NCBI GenBank assembly: GCA_038121105.1
Contig: JAYONB010000010.1
Location: forward strand, 79,956 to 143,955
Length of the DNA stretch: 64,000 nt
Source: CALJDF01 sp038121105
GTDB lineage: Bacteria; Pseudomonadota; Alphaproteobacteria; SHVP01
Direction of reading: 5' to 3'
The first letter of the stretch is position 1. The number at the start of each line of letters is the position of its first letter. The translations under genes and the position numbers were made by a program. Positions 1-9,080 of the stretch are shown here, piece by piece. The notes under the pieces were generated by a model. The model saw nothing but the letters and a program-made list of their open reading frames with translations. It had not been told where the DNA came from and ran no database searches.

Positions 1-832
1 CGGCCGACGAGTCGACGCCGCCCGAAAGAAAGGCGCCAAGCGGGACATCGGCCACCATCCGGCGTTTCACCGCGTCGCCCAGCAAAGCCTCGATGCGTTC
101 GCGGGCCGCCGCCGGCGCTTCATGATGGTGGGCGGTATCGGCCTGGATCCTCCAATAACGTGTCTCGGTCGTCGTGCCGTTTGCGTCGAAGGTCACCGAT
201 CCACCGGGCGGAATACGCCGGATCTCCTGATAGATCGAATGCTCTCCGGTGACGTATCCGTGGCGCACGAGATCGGCGACCGCGGCACGATTGATCGTCG
301 GGCGAACGCGCGGGTGGGCGCGGATCGCGCGAAGCTCGGAGCCAAATGCGATGGTTTGGCCGAACCGCCCCCAGTAAAGCGGTTTGATCCCGATACGGTC
401 GCGGATCAACGTCAACGATCGGGTCTCGCGATCCCAAACCGCCATGGCAAACATTCCGATAAGGCGCGCCAATGTTTCGGCGATGCCCCATCGCGCGAAA
501 CCTTCGACAATGACCTCCGTATCGGAATGCCCACGAAATGCCGCGCCTTGCGCCTCCAGTTCTTTTCGAAGGTCGCCGTGGTTGTAAATCTCGCCATTGT
601 AGCTCACGACGAAGCGACCATTGGCCGACAGCATCGGTTGATGGCCGGCCGCCGACAGATCGATGATGGACAAGCGCCGATGCCCCAGGGCGATCCCGGC
701 CGCCTCGTCCGCCCATGCCCCTGAATCATCCGGACCCCGATGGGTCAAGGTATCGGCCATTGTCTGAGCAACCTGCGCCAGCGGCTGATCGATTTCAGCC
801 TTCAGCTGCAAGAACCCGGCTATGCCGCACAT
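1..832 (-). CDS. asnB: Asparagine synthase-type glutamine amidotransferase, C-terminus cut by window edge
   Basis: Reading leftward from ATG at 832 the product begins MCGIAGF, so Cys2 is the N-terminal nucleophile of a class II glutamine amidotransferase. LTHRGPDD, GHRRLSIIDLS and SYNGEIYN follow, all typical of the glutaminase domain of AsnB proteins. The window edge cuts the gene at about residue 277, inside the ATP-pyrophosphatase loop (SGGVDSS), so the synthetase domain is only begun. In glycan loci such proteins often amidate a sugar carboxylate or other acid instead of making asparagine. The second AsnB at 7188 and the neighbouring glycan genes make that likely here, but this is inference. 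There is no strong ribosome site before the ATG. Confidence 0.9.
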   Translation of the reverse strand, partial: MCGIAGFLQLKAEIDQPLAQVAQTMADTLTHRGPDDSGAWADEAAGIALGHRRLSIIDLSAAGHQPMLSANGRFVVSYNGEIYNHGDLRKELEAQGAAFRGHSDTEVIVEGFARWGIAETLARLIGMFAMAVWDRETRSLTLIRDRIGIKPLYWGRFGQTIAFGSELRAIRAHPRVRPTINRAAVADLVRHGYVTGEHSIYQEIRRIPPGGSVTFDANGTTTETRYWRIQADTAHHHEAPAAARERIEALLGDAVKRRMVADVPLGAFLSGGVDSSA

Positions 833-903
833 GGACGAACCGCTGTGGCGCTCGATGTCATGGCAAACTTATGGCCGCCCACCGCCCGCAAAACAAGAAC
901 GGT

Positions 904-2127
904 TCAGGCCTCGTGAGGGTCGCCTTGGGTCAGAAGCCCGGCGGCAATCGCGGCGGCGAGCCACAAGGTCGCCAGCCACCAAGCCTGCCAGATACCGAAG
1001 TTGAGGACGAACGGCGGAAGCGCCGTGACCACGGCGGCCGCGGCTGCTGCCCGCCCCCAAGGGGTCAGGCCCGATCGCCAAAGCCCCCGCAACAGGCCGA
1101 CGAAGACGAGCGCGAGCCCGATGACGCCGACGACGCCTAGCTCAAGCCAAACCTGGAGGACGGCATTGTGGGGATGTAGCGGCAGGGCGGCCGGCGCATA
1201 ACCGAACTGTGGCCGTAGCGACTCGATGACATCGCCTTGGGCGCCAATCGCGCGCGCGGCATCAAATCCCGCGCCGAGCGGCGCTGCGTCGGCAGCTTCG
1301 CCGGCGGCAAAGTTCCAAATGCCGATGCGGTGAGCCCACGGCGTTGGGAGTTCGATGTGTCGGTCTATCAACGCCGGGATGGTGACGATGTCGCGCGATA
1401 TCCACGGCGCAAAAGCGGCGTAGAGACAGAATGCGATTGCCAGCACGGTGAGCGCTGCCCGCGGAGCCATACGGACCGCAACGAACATCACGGTCCCCAG
1501 CAACAAACCGACAGTCGCGGCGTTCATCGGCAATAGGACGATCGCAAACGCGCCGCCGACAAAAAAGAGACCACCGATCGCCAGCCGCTTTCGACCAAGT
1601 GCGATCGCCGTCGGCCACAGCAAGATCGAGAACAAGACAACGCCGCGTCCGACGCGTTCGAGATTATTGGCGGCGGTGTCGGCGTCTTCGCCACGAAGGG
1701 CGCGCATCAGTGCGGCGCCGCTCAATCCTTCGAATAGGAAGATGGCTGCGGCGACGGTCAATGCGACGAGCAGGGCACGACGAAGCGTTCGGGACCGTGG
1801 TGCGTTGTCTCCGAGCCAAGCGAAGAGCACGAGGCCGGGCACGCCGAGCGCCACCGTGCGGAGTGCCTTGCCCGGGTCTGCGAGAGGCGACCAATACGCC
1901 GAGGCCACCGTCCAAGCCGCCAGGACGACCAGACCGATCCCGAGTTCTATCGGAAGGCTCGTCGTCACCTGGCGGATGGTCGATACCGATAGGGTCGCAA
2001 GACCCAGCAATAACAGCGCTGCCACGGTGCCATTGGGGGCCAACGGCATTACCAGTCCCAGCAGCAAAACCAGGATGCCGACCGCTACGGCACGGGTGGT
2101 TAGAAGACGGGGCGATTCGGTCATCAT
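904..2127 (-). CDS. O-antigen ligase / Wzy-like polytopic membrane protein
   Basis: The 407-residue protein is hydrophobic almost throughout, with about ten predicted membrane segments. Near the C-terminus it has HPHNAVLQ, then ELGVVGVIG. This His-Asn then Glu-Leu-Gly arrangement is characteristic of the O-antigen ligase/polymerase superfamily (Wzy_C), which moves lipid-linked glycans in the periplasm. Two adjacent ATG codons (2127 and 2124) could start it. It is transcribed on the same strand as the truncated amidotransferase and diverges from the main glycan operon. Ligase, polymerase or a protein O-oligosaccharyltransferase cannot be told apart by eye. Confidence 0.8.
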   Translation of the reverse strand: MMTESPRLLTTRAVAVGILVLLLGLVMPLAPNGTVAALLLLGLATLSVSTIRQVTTSLPIELGIGLVVLAAWTVASAYWSPLADPGKALRTVALGVPGLVLFAWLGDNAPRSRTLRRALLVALTVAAAIFLFEGLSGAALMRALRGEDADTAANNLERVGRGVVLFSILLWPTAIALGRKRLAIGGLFFVGGAFAIVLLPMNAATVGLLLGTVMFVAVRMAPRAALTVLAIAFCLYAAFAPWISRDIVTIPALIDRHIELPTPWAHRIGIWNFAAGEAADAAPLGAGFDAARAIGAQGDVIESLRPQFGYAPAALPLHPHNAVLQVWLELGVVGVIGLALVFVGLLRGLWRSGLTPWGRAAAAAAVVTALPPFVLNFGIWQAWWLATLWLAAAIAAGLLTQGDPHEA

Positions 2128-2323
2128 TGATATTCATGTCCCATTGGCCGCCAACATACAGACCTGATCCCGTCTGGGGTTCGAGATTTGTGACGCTAGG
2201 TCCCGGCGGCGAACAGAAAACCTCCTTGCTGCGGCCCGGCGTCGGGGGCATAAATGGGCGCCCGCCGAATTGTCGGTGGTAATTCAGACACTTGTTCATG
2301 TTCCCAACTGTGCATAACCCCCA
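2128..2323. other. Divergent intergenic region of the glycan locus
   Basis: This 196-base gap separates the leftward ligase-like gene from the rightward glycan operon, and it is the longest gap in the window. It should hold the promoters for both directions. It is more AT-rich near the right end, where TTGTTC at 2292-2297 and CATAAC at 2313-2318 sit only 15 bases apart. This is too close together and too near the ATG at 2324 for a confident promoter call. I see no clear repeat or convincing small gene. Confidence 0.5.
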
Positions 2324-3901
2324 ATGACAGCCGCTGTATCAAACGTGGCCGTTGTCGGATGTGGCTACTGGGGCAAGAATCTTGTCAGGAATTTCAAAGA
2401 CTTAGGCGCTCTAGCGGCAATTTGCGATGTCGATCCGGACCGCGCGGCGGGTTTGGCGGCTGCGCACGACGTGCCGGTGCGGGGGTTTGTCGAGGTCCTT
2501 GCCGACCCGGCGGTTGGTGGCGTGGTCATCGCCGCGCCGGCTGAGCAGCATGCCACTCTAACCCGCGAGGCATTGCTGGCGGGGAAGGACGTTTTCGTCG
2601 AAAAACCTCTCGCCCTTCAAGTGGCGGATGCCGAGGCATTGGTAGCGATGGCGCGAGATGCCGGCCGCATTCTCATGGTCGGGCACCTGCTGCAATACCA
2701 TCCAGCTTTCTTGCAGCTCCGCGCCTTTGTCAGCGAGGGTCGCCTGGGGCGCTTGCAGTACATCTATTCGAATCGCCTCAATCTTGGAAAGGTGCGCCGC
2801 GAGGAAAACATCCTATGGAGCTTCGCGCCCCACGATTTGTCGATGATCCTGTCGCTGGTCGGAACGCCGCCGGCGCGCGTCAATGCCACGGGCAGTTACT
2901 ACCTACACAAAACCATCGCCGATGTGACGACGACGCACCTGTCCTTTCCCGGTGGCGAAAGCGCGCACGTCTTTGTTTCGTGGTTGCACCCCTTCAAGGA
3001 ACAAAAACTTGTCGTCGTTGGTGACCAGGGGATGGCGGTGTTCGACGACGGGGAGTCCTGGGACAGCAAGCTGTCGCTCTACCCCCATCGCATCGAGTGG
3101 CGCGAAGGCATGCCGATCCCGGAGAAAGCCGACCGCGAGCCGGTCCCGCTGGCCGAGGACGAGCCGCTCAAACTCGAATGCGCGCACTTCCTGGAATGCA
3201 TGGAGACCCGTCGCACCCCGCGCACCGACGGGGCCGAAGGTCTTGCCGTGCTGCAGGTGCTCGATGCCTCCGAACGCTCCATGACCACCGGCCGACCCGT
3301 TTCGCTCGCTTGTGCGGCAGGCGAGGTATTCGTTCATGAGACGGCTCGGGTCGATCAGCCAGCGACACTCGGCGCCGGCACCAAAGTTTGGCACTACAGC
3401 CATGTGCTGTCGGGATCGACGCTAGGGTCCGACTGTGTTGTCGGGCAGAACGTATCGATCGGGCCCGACGTAAGGATTGGGGACGGCTGCAAGATTCAAA
3501 ACAACGTCTCGGTCTACAAGGGTGTGACGCTCGAGGATGGCGTGTTTTGTGGACCGAGTTGTGTTTTCACCAACGTGCGGAACCCGCGCGCCGAGGTGAA
3601 CCGGCGCGACGAGTTCAGCAACACCACCGTTCGGCGCGGTGCGACGATCGGCGCCAATGCAACAATCGTATGCGGGGTCGAACTAGGCGCCTATTGCATG
3701 ATTGGCGCCGGCGCCGTGGTGACCCATGACGTACCGCCGTTTGCATTGATGGCGGGTGTGCCTGCCCGGCGCATCGGTTGGGTGAGCCATAGTGGCGAAC
3801 GCCTCGGCGAGGATTTGGTCTGTCCACGGACAGGCCGTCGCTATCAGGAAACGAGCACCGATACCTTGCAAGAAATCGAAACAAAGGCAGCAGCGGTTTG
3901 A
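2324..3901 (+). CDS. Fusion of Gfo/Idh/MocA oxidoreductase (WbpB/WlbA-like) and hexapeptide N-acetyltransferase (WbpD-like)
   Basis: This 525-residue protein has two domains that are usually separate enzymes. Residues 1 to about 320 are a Gfo/Idh/MocA NAD-dependent oxidoreductase with the Rossmann motif GCGYWG and the family motif EKPLALQ. Residues from about 330 to 510 form a left-handed beta-helix acetyltransferase with WHYSHV, QNNVSVYKGVTLED, GPSCVFTNV and GVPARRIGW, closely matching WbpD. In the 2,3-diacetamido-2,3-dideoxyuronate pathway these two enzymes oxidise C3 of UDP-GlcNAcA and acetylate the 3-amino group after transamination. The transaminase gene follows with a 4-base overlap and a matching 6-dehydrogenase lies at 14322. 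The ATG has no obvious ribosome-binding site. The single continuous frame argues for a true fusion. Confidence 0.9.
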   Translation: MTAAVSNVAVVGCGYWGKNLVRNFKDLGALAAICDVDPDRAAGLAAAHDVPVRGFVEVLADPAVGGVVIAAPAEQHATLTREALLAGKDVFVEKPLALQVADAEALVAMARDAGRILMVGHLLQYHPAFLQLRAFVSEGRLGRLQYIYSNRLNLGKVRREENILWSFAPHDLSMILSLVGTPPARVNATGSYYLHKTIADVTTTHLSFPGGESAHVFVSWLHPFKEQKLVVVGDQGMAVFDDGESWDSKLSLYPHRIEWREGMPIPEKADREPVPLAEDEPLKLECAHFLECMETRRTPRTDGAEGLAVLQVLDASERSMTTGRPVSLACAAGEVFVHETARVDQPATLGAGTKVWHYSHVLSGSTLGSDCVVGQNVSIGPDVRIGDGCKIQNNVSVYKGVTLEDGVFCGPSCVFTNVRNPRAEVNRRDEFSNTTVRRGATIGANATIVCGVELGAYCMIGAGAVVTHDVPPFALMAGVPARRIGWVSHSGERLGEDLVCPRTGRRYQETSTDTLQEIETKAAAV

Positions 3902-5037
3902 ACGACAACCCCGCCCCAAAGATCCCGTTCATCGACCTTGCGGCGCAGCGCGACCGGCTGCAGCCCGGCCTTGATGAAGCCATTTCGACCGTGATCGCGC
4001 ATGGCGCGTTCATCAACGGCCCCGAAGTAAAAGAGTTCGAACGCGACCTTGCCGAGTTTGCGGGGGTTGCCCACGCCATCGGGTGCGGCAACGGCACCGA
4101 CGCGCTTTTTCTCCCTTTGCTTGCGCACGGCATCGGCGCCGGCGACGCAGTCTTGGTCCCATCGTTTACCTTCGTGGCTACGGCCGAAGTGGTTGTGTTG
4201 ACCGGGGCGACGCCGATTTTTGTGGATGTCGATGTCGACACGTTCAACGCGTCGGTCGAAACGATGCAAGAGGGTGTCGCGGAAGCCCGCCGCCAAGGCC
4301 TGCGACCGCGCGCGATGATACCCGTCGACCTGTTTGGATTACCCGCCGATTACGACGCCCTCAACACCCTCGCCGATGCAGAGGACATGCTGGTGATCGC
4401 CGACGCGGCGCAAAGTTTTGGCGGGAGTCGGGGCGACCGGCCGGTTGGCGGCCTCGCGAAGGTGACCAGCACCAGCTTTTTCCCGTCCAAACCGCTGGGC
4501 TGCTACGGCGACGGTGGCGCCATTCTGACCGACGATGACGACCTCGCCGATCAACTGCGTTCGCTACGCGCGCATGGCGGAGGCAAAGACAAGTACGACA
4601 ATGTCCGCATCGGCGTGAACAGCCGCCTGGATACCATTCAAGCGGCCATCTTGTCGTGCAAACTCACTATTTTGGCGGATGAGATCGTGGCGCGGGGCAA
4701 GGTAGCGGCGCGATACAATAATGCCGTGCCCGAAGCGGTGACCCCGCCGCGGATCTTCAACGACGCAGTGTCGGCTTGGGCGCAGTACACCCTTCGGGTG
4801 GCCGATCGTGATGCGGTCGCGGCGCAGTTGAAAACGCGCAGCATTCCCACTGCAGTCTATTACCCGAAACCGCTCCACCAGCAGCAGGCGTACCGCAACT
4901 ATCCGGTCGTGGGAGGTGAGCTGCCGGTTTCCGAGCGGTTGTCCGGCGAAGTGCTCAGTCTCCCCATGCACCCGTATCTCGAAGAACCGGTGCAGCAACG
5001 CATTCTCGAAGGATTACGCAGCGTGGTGACAGCCTAA
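3898..5037 (+). CDS. DegT/DnrJ/EryC1-family sugar aminotransferase (WbpE-like)
   Basis: This 379-residue PLP-dependent aminotransferase starts IPFIDLAAQRD, as in WbpE-type enzymes. It has the cofactor-pocket segments GCGNGTDAL and DAAQSFGG, and the Schiff-base lysine in SFFPSKPLGCYGDGG. The likely reaction is transfer of an amino group to the 3-keto-UDP-GlcNAcA made by the preceding oxidoreductase domain. The start is TTG at 3898, overlapping the TGA of the previous gene by four bases (TTGA), which implies translational coupling. It overlaps the next gene by one base (TAATG). The exact sugar cannot be fixed by sequence alone. Confidence 0.88.
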   Translation: MNDNPAPKIPFIDLAAQRDRLQPGLDEAISTVIAHGAFINGPEVKEFERDLAEFAGVAHAIGCGNGTDALFLPLLAHGIGAGDAVLVPSFTFVATAEVVVLTGATPIFVDVDVDTFNASVETMQEGVAEARRQGLRPRAMIPVDLFGLPADYDALNTLADAEDMLVIADAAQSFGGSRGDRPVGGLAKVTSTSFFPSKPLGCYGDGGAILTDDDDLADQLRSLRAHGGGKDKYDNVRIGVNSRLDTIQAAILSCKLTILADEIVARGKVAARYNNAVPEAVTPPRIFNDAVSAWAQYTLRVADRDAVAAQLKTRSIPTAVYYPKPLHQQQAYRNYPVVGGELPVSERLSGEVLSLPMHPYLEEPVQQRILEGLRSVVTA

Positions 5038-6026
5038 TGGATGTGCGCGGAAAGAAATTTGTTGTTATCGGCGGCGCAGGCCTGATCGGGTCGCACGCTG
5101 TGGAATGCCTTGTGGAGGAAGATGTCGGCGAGGTGGTCATCTACGACAACTTCGTTCGCGGCACGCATGAGAACCTTGAAAAGGTGCTGACCGATCCGCG
5201 CGTTTCCATCTTCGATGTCGGCGGCGACATCACCCAAACCGATCTGTTGAACGCGGCGCTCAAAGGTGCAGACGGTGTTTTTCATTTTGCGGCGTTGTGG
5301 CTGTTGCAATGTCACGAATTCCCCCGGTCTGCGTTCGACGTGAACATCGGCGGCACTTTTAATGTGCTGGAAGCTTGCGTTCAGCAAGGTGTGAAACGCT
5401 TGGTCTACTCGTCCTCGGCGTCGGTCTATGGCGATGCGGTGGAAGAGCCGATGTCGGAAGATCATCCGTTCAACAATCAGAACTTCTACGGGGCGACGAA
5501 GATCGCCGGCGAGGCGATGGCGCGGGCCTATCATCATCGCTACGGCCTTTCCTATGCCGGGCTGCGATATATGAACGTCTACGGGCCGCGCCAGGATTAT
5601 CGGGGCGCTTATATCGCGGTCATCATGAAGATGCTCGACGCCGTCGACCGCGGTGAACCGCTGAAGGTCTACGGCGATGGCAGCCAAGCCTATGACTTCG
5701 TCTACGTCGGTGATTGTGGGCGCGCCAATCTTTGCGCGATGAAGGCATCGGTCGACGATCGCTTTTACAATGTCGGTACCGGCAAGCGCACCTCGATCAA
5801 GGAACTGGCCGAAATGGTCAATCGCCTCACCAACAATCCTGGGGGCATCGAATACGTGCCCGAAGGGCAAACGTTCGTTCGCAACCGGATCGGCGCGACG
5901 GAGAATGCCTCGAACGACATCGGCTTCAATGCGAACGTCGAATTGGAAACCGGCCTTCGCGAACTGATCACCTGGCGCAACGCCCACAAAGAAGCGGTCG
6001 ACGCCCGACGGGCCGCTGCGGGCTAG
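5037..6026 (+). CDS. NAD-dependent nucleotide-sugar epimerase/dehydratase (extended SDR)
   Basis: This 329-residue extended short-chain dehydrogenase has the N-terminal NAD motif GGAGLIGSH. The catalytic Ser region is YSSSASVYGD and the YxxxK motif is YGATK. RYMNVYGPRQ is the usual sugar-binding segment. The family interconverts nucleotide sugars (4-epimerisation, 4,6-dehydration or decarboxylation). Without the distinguishing residues I cannot choose among them. Its place between two aminotransferases suggests that it supplies a keto or epimerised sugar to the second one. The start ATG shares a base with the previous stop. Confidence 0.85.
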   Translation: MDVRGKKFVVIGGAGLIGSHAVECLVEEDVGEVVIYDNFVRGTHENLEKVLTDPRVSIFDVGGDITQTDLLNAALKGADGVFHFAALWLLQCHEFPRSAFDVNIGGTFNVLEACVQQGVKRLVYSSSASVYGDAVEEPMSEDHPFNNQNFYGATKIAGEAMARAYHHRYGLSYAGLRYMNVYGPRQDYRGAYIAVIMKMLDAVDRGEPLKVYGDGSQAYDFVYVGDCGRANLCAMKASVDDRFYNVGTGKRTSIKELAEMVNRLTNNPGGIEYVPEGQTFVRNRIGATENASNDIGFNANVELETGLRELITWRNAHKEAVDARRAAAG

Positions 6027-6029
6027 CCT

Positions 6030-7181
6030 GTGACCGAATCGGCGCGCCGCAATATCGCGATCGCTCTACCAAGCACCGGAGAGGAAGAGTGGCTCGCGCT
6101 GCGCGAGTCGATCGAAAGCGGCTGGTTGAGCCAAGGCCCCAAGGTTAAAGCTTTTGAAGAAGCGTTTGCGGCGCGACATCAAGTTGCGCGTGCGCTCGCA
6201 ACGACAAGCTGCACCACCGCACTTCACCTTGCGCTTGCCGCTGTGGGCGTGGGTCCGGGCGACGAAGTCATCGTGCCCGCCTTTACGTGGGTCGCGACGG
6301 CCAATGTCGCTGTTTATTGCGGCGCAACCCCGATCTTCGTCGATGTCGATCCGCATACCTACAATATGGACATGGCCAAGGTCGAAGCGGCCCTGACGGC
6401 GCGTACCAAAGCCGTGATTCCCGTGCATCTTTTTGGGTTATGTGCCGACATGACTGCCCTGCGCGATGTCCTTCCGCCAGGTGTCGCTGTGATCGAAGAC
6501 GCCGCCTGCGCTGCCGGTGCAACCCTCGATGGGCGACCGGCTGGGGGTCTCGGGACCATGGCCTGTTTCAGTTTTCATCCGCGCAAGTCGATCACCACCG
6601 GCGAAGGCGGCATGTTAACCACCGACGACGAGGCCCTTGCCGAGGCTGCCGACCGGTTGCGTAATCACGGCGCGAGTGTTTCGGAAGAGATTCGCCATCA
6701 TGGCCCGAAGCCGTATCTTCTGCCGGACTTCGATGTACTCGGGTTCAACTATCGCATGACCGATTTGCAAGGGGCCTTGGGGCTGGTGCAACTCGGCAAG
6801 CTGGATGGCTTCATCGCGGAACGCGAGACATGGGCGCAATGGTATTGCGAGTCCCTGGCTGATATCGCGTGGTTGCGCATGCCGACGATCCCGGCGGGCT
6901 ACACGCACGCTTGGCAAGCATTCGTGACCGTTGTCGACGAAGACACCGCACCAATGGCGCGCAACGACATCATGGAAAAGCTTCAAGAAGCGGGGATCAG
7001 TACCCGCCCGGGGACCCATGCCGTCACCGAGCTGGGGTACTACAAGGATCGATTGGGCCTACAGACCGGGCAGTTTGTGGTGGCAAGTCGGCTTGAACGG
7101 CAAACCCTCGCCCTGCCGCTGCACAATCGGATGACAGCCGAGGACTACGCCTACGTTTCCGAAACGCTTCACGGGATCTAG
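6030..7181 (+). CDS. Second DegT/DnrJ/EryC1-family sugar aminotransferase
   Basis: This 383-residue PLP aminotransferase starts with GTG three bases after the previous stop. TTSCTTALHLAL lies in the cofactor phosphate pocket, EDAACAAGA contains the ring-stacking Asp, and the internal aldimine lysine is in SFHPRKSITTGEGG. The SFHP(R/x)K form is typical of enzymes acting on 4-keto or 3-keto nucleotide sugars. It is clearly diverged from the copy at 3898, so the locus probably installs two amino groups or makes two amino sugars. The substrate is inferred from context only. Confidence 0.87.
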   Translation: MTESARRNIAIALPSTGEEEWLALRESIESGWLSQGPKVKAFEEAFAARHQVARALATTSCTTALHLALAAVGVGPGDEVIVPAFTWVATANVAVYCGATPIFVDVDPHTYNMDMAKVEAALTARTKAVIPVHLFGLCADMTALRDVLPPGVAVIEDAACAAGATLDGRPAGGLGTMACFSFHPRKSITTGEGGMLTTDDEALAEAADRLRNHGASVSEEIRHHGPKPYLLPDFDVLGFNYRMTDLQGALGLVQLGKLDGFIAERETWAQWYCESLADIAWLRMPTIPAGYTHAWQAFVTVVDEDTAPMARNDIMEKLQEAGISTRPGTHAVTELGYYKDRLGLQTGQFVVASRLERQTLALPLHNRMTAEDYAYVSETLHGI

Positions 7182-7187
7182 CGCTTT

Positions 7188-9080
7188 ATGTGTGGCGTAG
7201 CGGGCATCTTCAACTTGGATGGCGCCCCGGTGTCGCCGGTCGTGTTGGGCCGCATGACCGACATGCTGACCCACCGCGGGCCGGACGATCGTGGGGTGCA
7301 TGTCGATGGTGCGCTCGGTCTAGGCCATCGTCGTCTGTCGATCATCGATCTGACCGCAGCTGGGCATCAGCCGATCGCGACGCCCGATGGGCGCTTCGTG
7401 CTTTCTTACAACGGTGAGGTCTACAACTTTGCCGAACTGCGAACCGAACTTGAAAGTGCGGGGTTTAGGTTTCGCTCGCGCACCGATAGTGAGGTCGTTC
7501 TCTACGCGTTCGCGCATTGGGGCCTTGGCGCAGTCGAGCGTTTCAACGGGATGTTCGCTCTGGCTCTCTGGGACACGGTGGAACGGCGCCTTCATCTTGT
7601 CCGCGATCGTTACGGCATCAAGCCGCTCTACTACACGCTTGCAGGTCGCACCCTGCTGATCGGCTCGGAGTCGAAAGCTTTCTTGGCTCATCCCGATTTT
7701 TCGCCGCAAGTCGGGACGGCCGGGTTGGTCGAGTATCTGACGTTTCAGAACTGCTTCACCGACAACACCATCCTAAACGGCGTTCGCGTCGTGGAACCCG
7801 GAACGATCATGACGTTCGCGGAGGGTGCCGAAACGCCGCAGGTGCGGCGCTACTGGGACTACGCTTTCGTGGAACCCGAAAGCCACGCCAGCGAAGCCGA
7901 ACTGACGGAGGAGCTCGACCGGCTCTTTACCCAAGCGGTCAGTCGGCAGCTTGTCAGCGATGTACCGGTCGGTGCTTATTTGAGCGGGGGCATTGACTCC
8001 GGTTCGATCACGGCGGTCGCAGCGCAGCAGCTTCCGCTAATGAGTACGTTCACGGTCGGATTCGATCTTAATTCGGCGTCCGGTATCGAGCTCGCCTTCG
8101 ATGAACGGGCAAGTGCCGAGCATATGTCCTACCTGTTTCGTACCCAGCAGTACGAGATGGTGCTGAAGGCCGGCGATATGGAGCGCGCCATGCGGCAGGT
8201 CGTGTGGCACATCGAAGAGCCGCGCGTGGGTCAAAGCTATCCGAACTACTACGCGGCACGACTGGCGAGCCGGTTCGCCAAAGTCGTTCTGGCTGGCACC
8301 GGCGGCGATGAGATGTTCGGCGGTTATCCGTGGCGTTATTACCGGGGCGCTGTGGCGACGAGCTTTGAGGAATATGCCGCGAACTACTATGACTTCTGGC
8401 AGCGCCTCGTGCCGTCGGAATCAAGAAACGCAATGCTTGCACCGCTAGGCGCCGCCGCGGCGGCCGTGGACCCGAGACAGATTTTTCACGATGTCTTTCA
8501 AGAGCACGCATCGTCTCTCACGCGGCCCGAGGATTACATCAATCATTCGATGTATTTCGAGGCAAAGACCTTTTTGCACGGTCTACTGACTGTCGACGAT
8601 AAACTGTCGATGGCGCATAGCCTCGAAACCCGTGTGCCGTTCCTGGATAACGATCTTGTCGATTTCGCGATGGCGCTCCCAACGGCGATGAAGCTCGACA
8701 ATCTGCAGGACGTTGTGCGGATGAACGAAAACGATCCTGGCAAACTGAACAAGTACTTTGCCCGCACGAAAGACGGCAAAAAGCTGTTGCGCAAGGCGAT
8801 GGCCCGCCATGTCCCGACGGATATTTCCGAGCGTCAAAAGCAAGGGTTCTCGGGGCCCGATGCCAGTTGGTTCCGTGGCGAGAGCATCGATTACGTGCGC
8901 GACCTGTTGATGTCGCCACGCGCGCGTATCTACGATGTTCTGGATCGAAAGACAGTGACCGAGCTTGTTAACGATCACCTTGAGGGTCGGGAGAATCGGC
9001 GACTACTGATCTGGTCGCTGCTGTGCGTCGAGAACTGGCTCGATATTTTTGCGCATGGCCGTTGGGAGGGCCTGGCATGA
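7188..9080 (+). CDS. asnB: Asparagine synthase (glutamine-hydrolysing)-family amidotransferase
   Basis: This complete 630-residue AsnB-type protein has nucleophile Cys2 in MCGVAGIF, LTHRGPDD, GHRRLSIIDLT and YNGEVYN in the glutaminase domain. The synthetase domain has the pyrophosphatase loop SGGIDSG at about residue 265. SLETRVPFLDNDLVDFA is the usual conserved segment of the synthetase domain. Within a glycan operon, proteins of this family commonly amidate uronic acids or add amide-linked decorations, so a uronamide function is plausible. Simple asparagine synthesis is not excluded. Its final four bases overlap the acyltransferase gene (ATGA). Confidence 0.9.
   Translation: MCGVAGIFNLDGAPVSPVVLGRMTDMLTHRGPDDRGVHVDGALGLGHRRLSIIDLTAAGHQPIATPDGRFVLSYNGEVYNFAELRTELESAGFRFRSRTDSEVVLYAFAHWGLGAVERFNGMFALALWDTVERRLHLVRDRYGIKPLYYTLAGRTLLIGSESKAFLAHPDFSPQVGTAGLVEYLTFQNCFTDNTILNGVRVVEPGTIMTFAEGAETPQVRRYWDYAFVEPESHASEAELTEELDRLFTQAVSRQLVSDVPVGAYLSGGIDSGSITAVAAQQLPLMSTFTVGFDLNSASGIELAFDERASAEHMSYLFRTQQYEMVLKAGDMERAMRQVVWHIEEPRVGQSYPNYYAARLASRFAKVVLAGTGGDEMFGGYPWRYYRGAVATSFEEYAANYYDFWQRLVPSESRNAMLAPLGAAAAAVDPRQIFHDVFQEHASSLTRPEDYINHSMYFEAKTFLHGLLTVDDKLSMAHSLETRVPFLDNDLVDFAMALPTAMKLDNLQDVVRMNENDPGKLNKYFARTKDGKKLLRKAMARHVPTDISERQKQGFSGPDASWFRGESIDYVRDLLMSPRARIYDVLDRKTVTELVNDHLEGRENRRLLIWSLLCVENWLDIFAHGRWEGLA

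Noticed and set aside
1664..2299. Open minus-strand frame of about 210 codons overlapping the ligase-like gene start
   Set aside because: It is antisense-phase to no family, rich in Arg/Pro/Gly as expected for an off-frame of GC-rich coding DNA, and overlaps a clear membrane protein gene in another frame.
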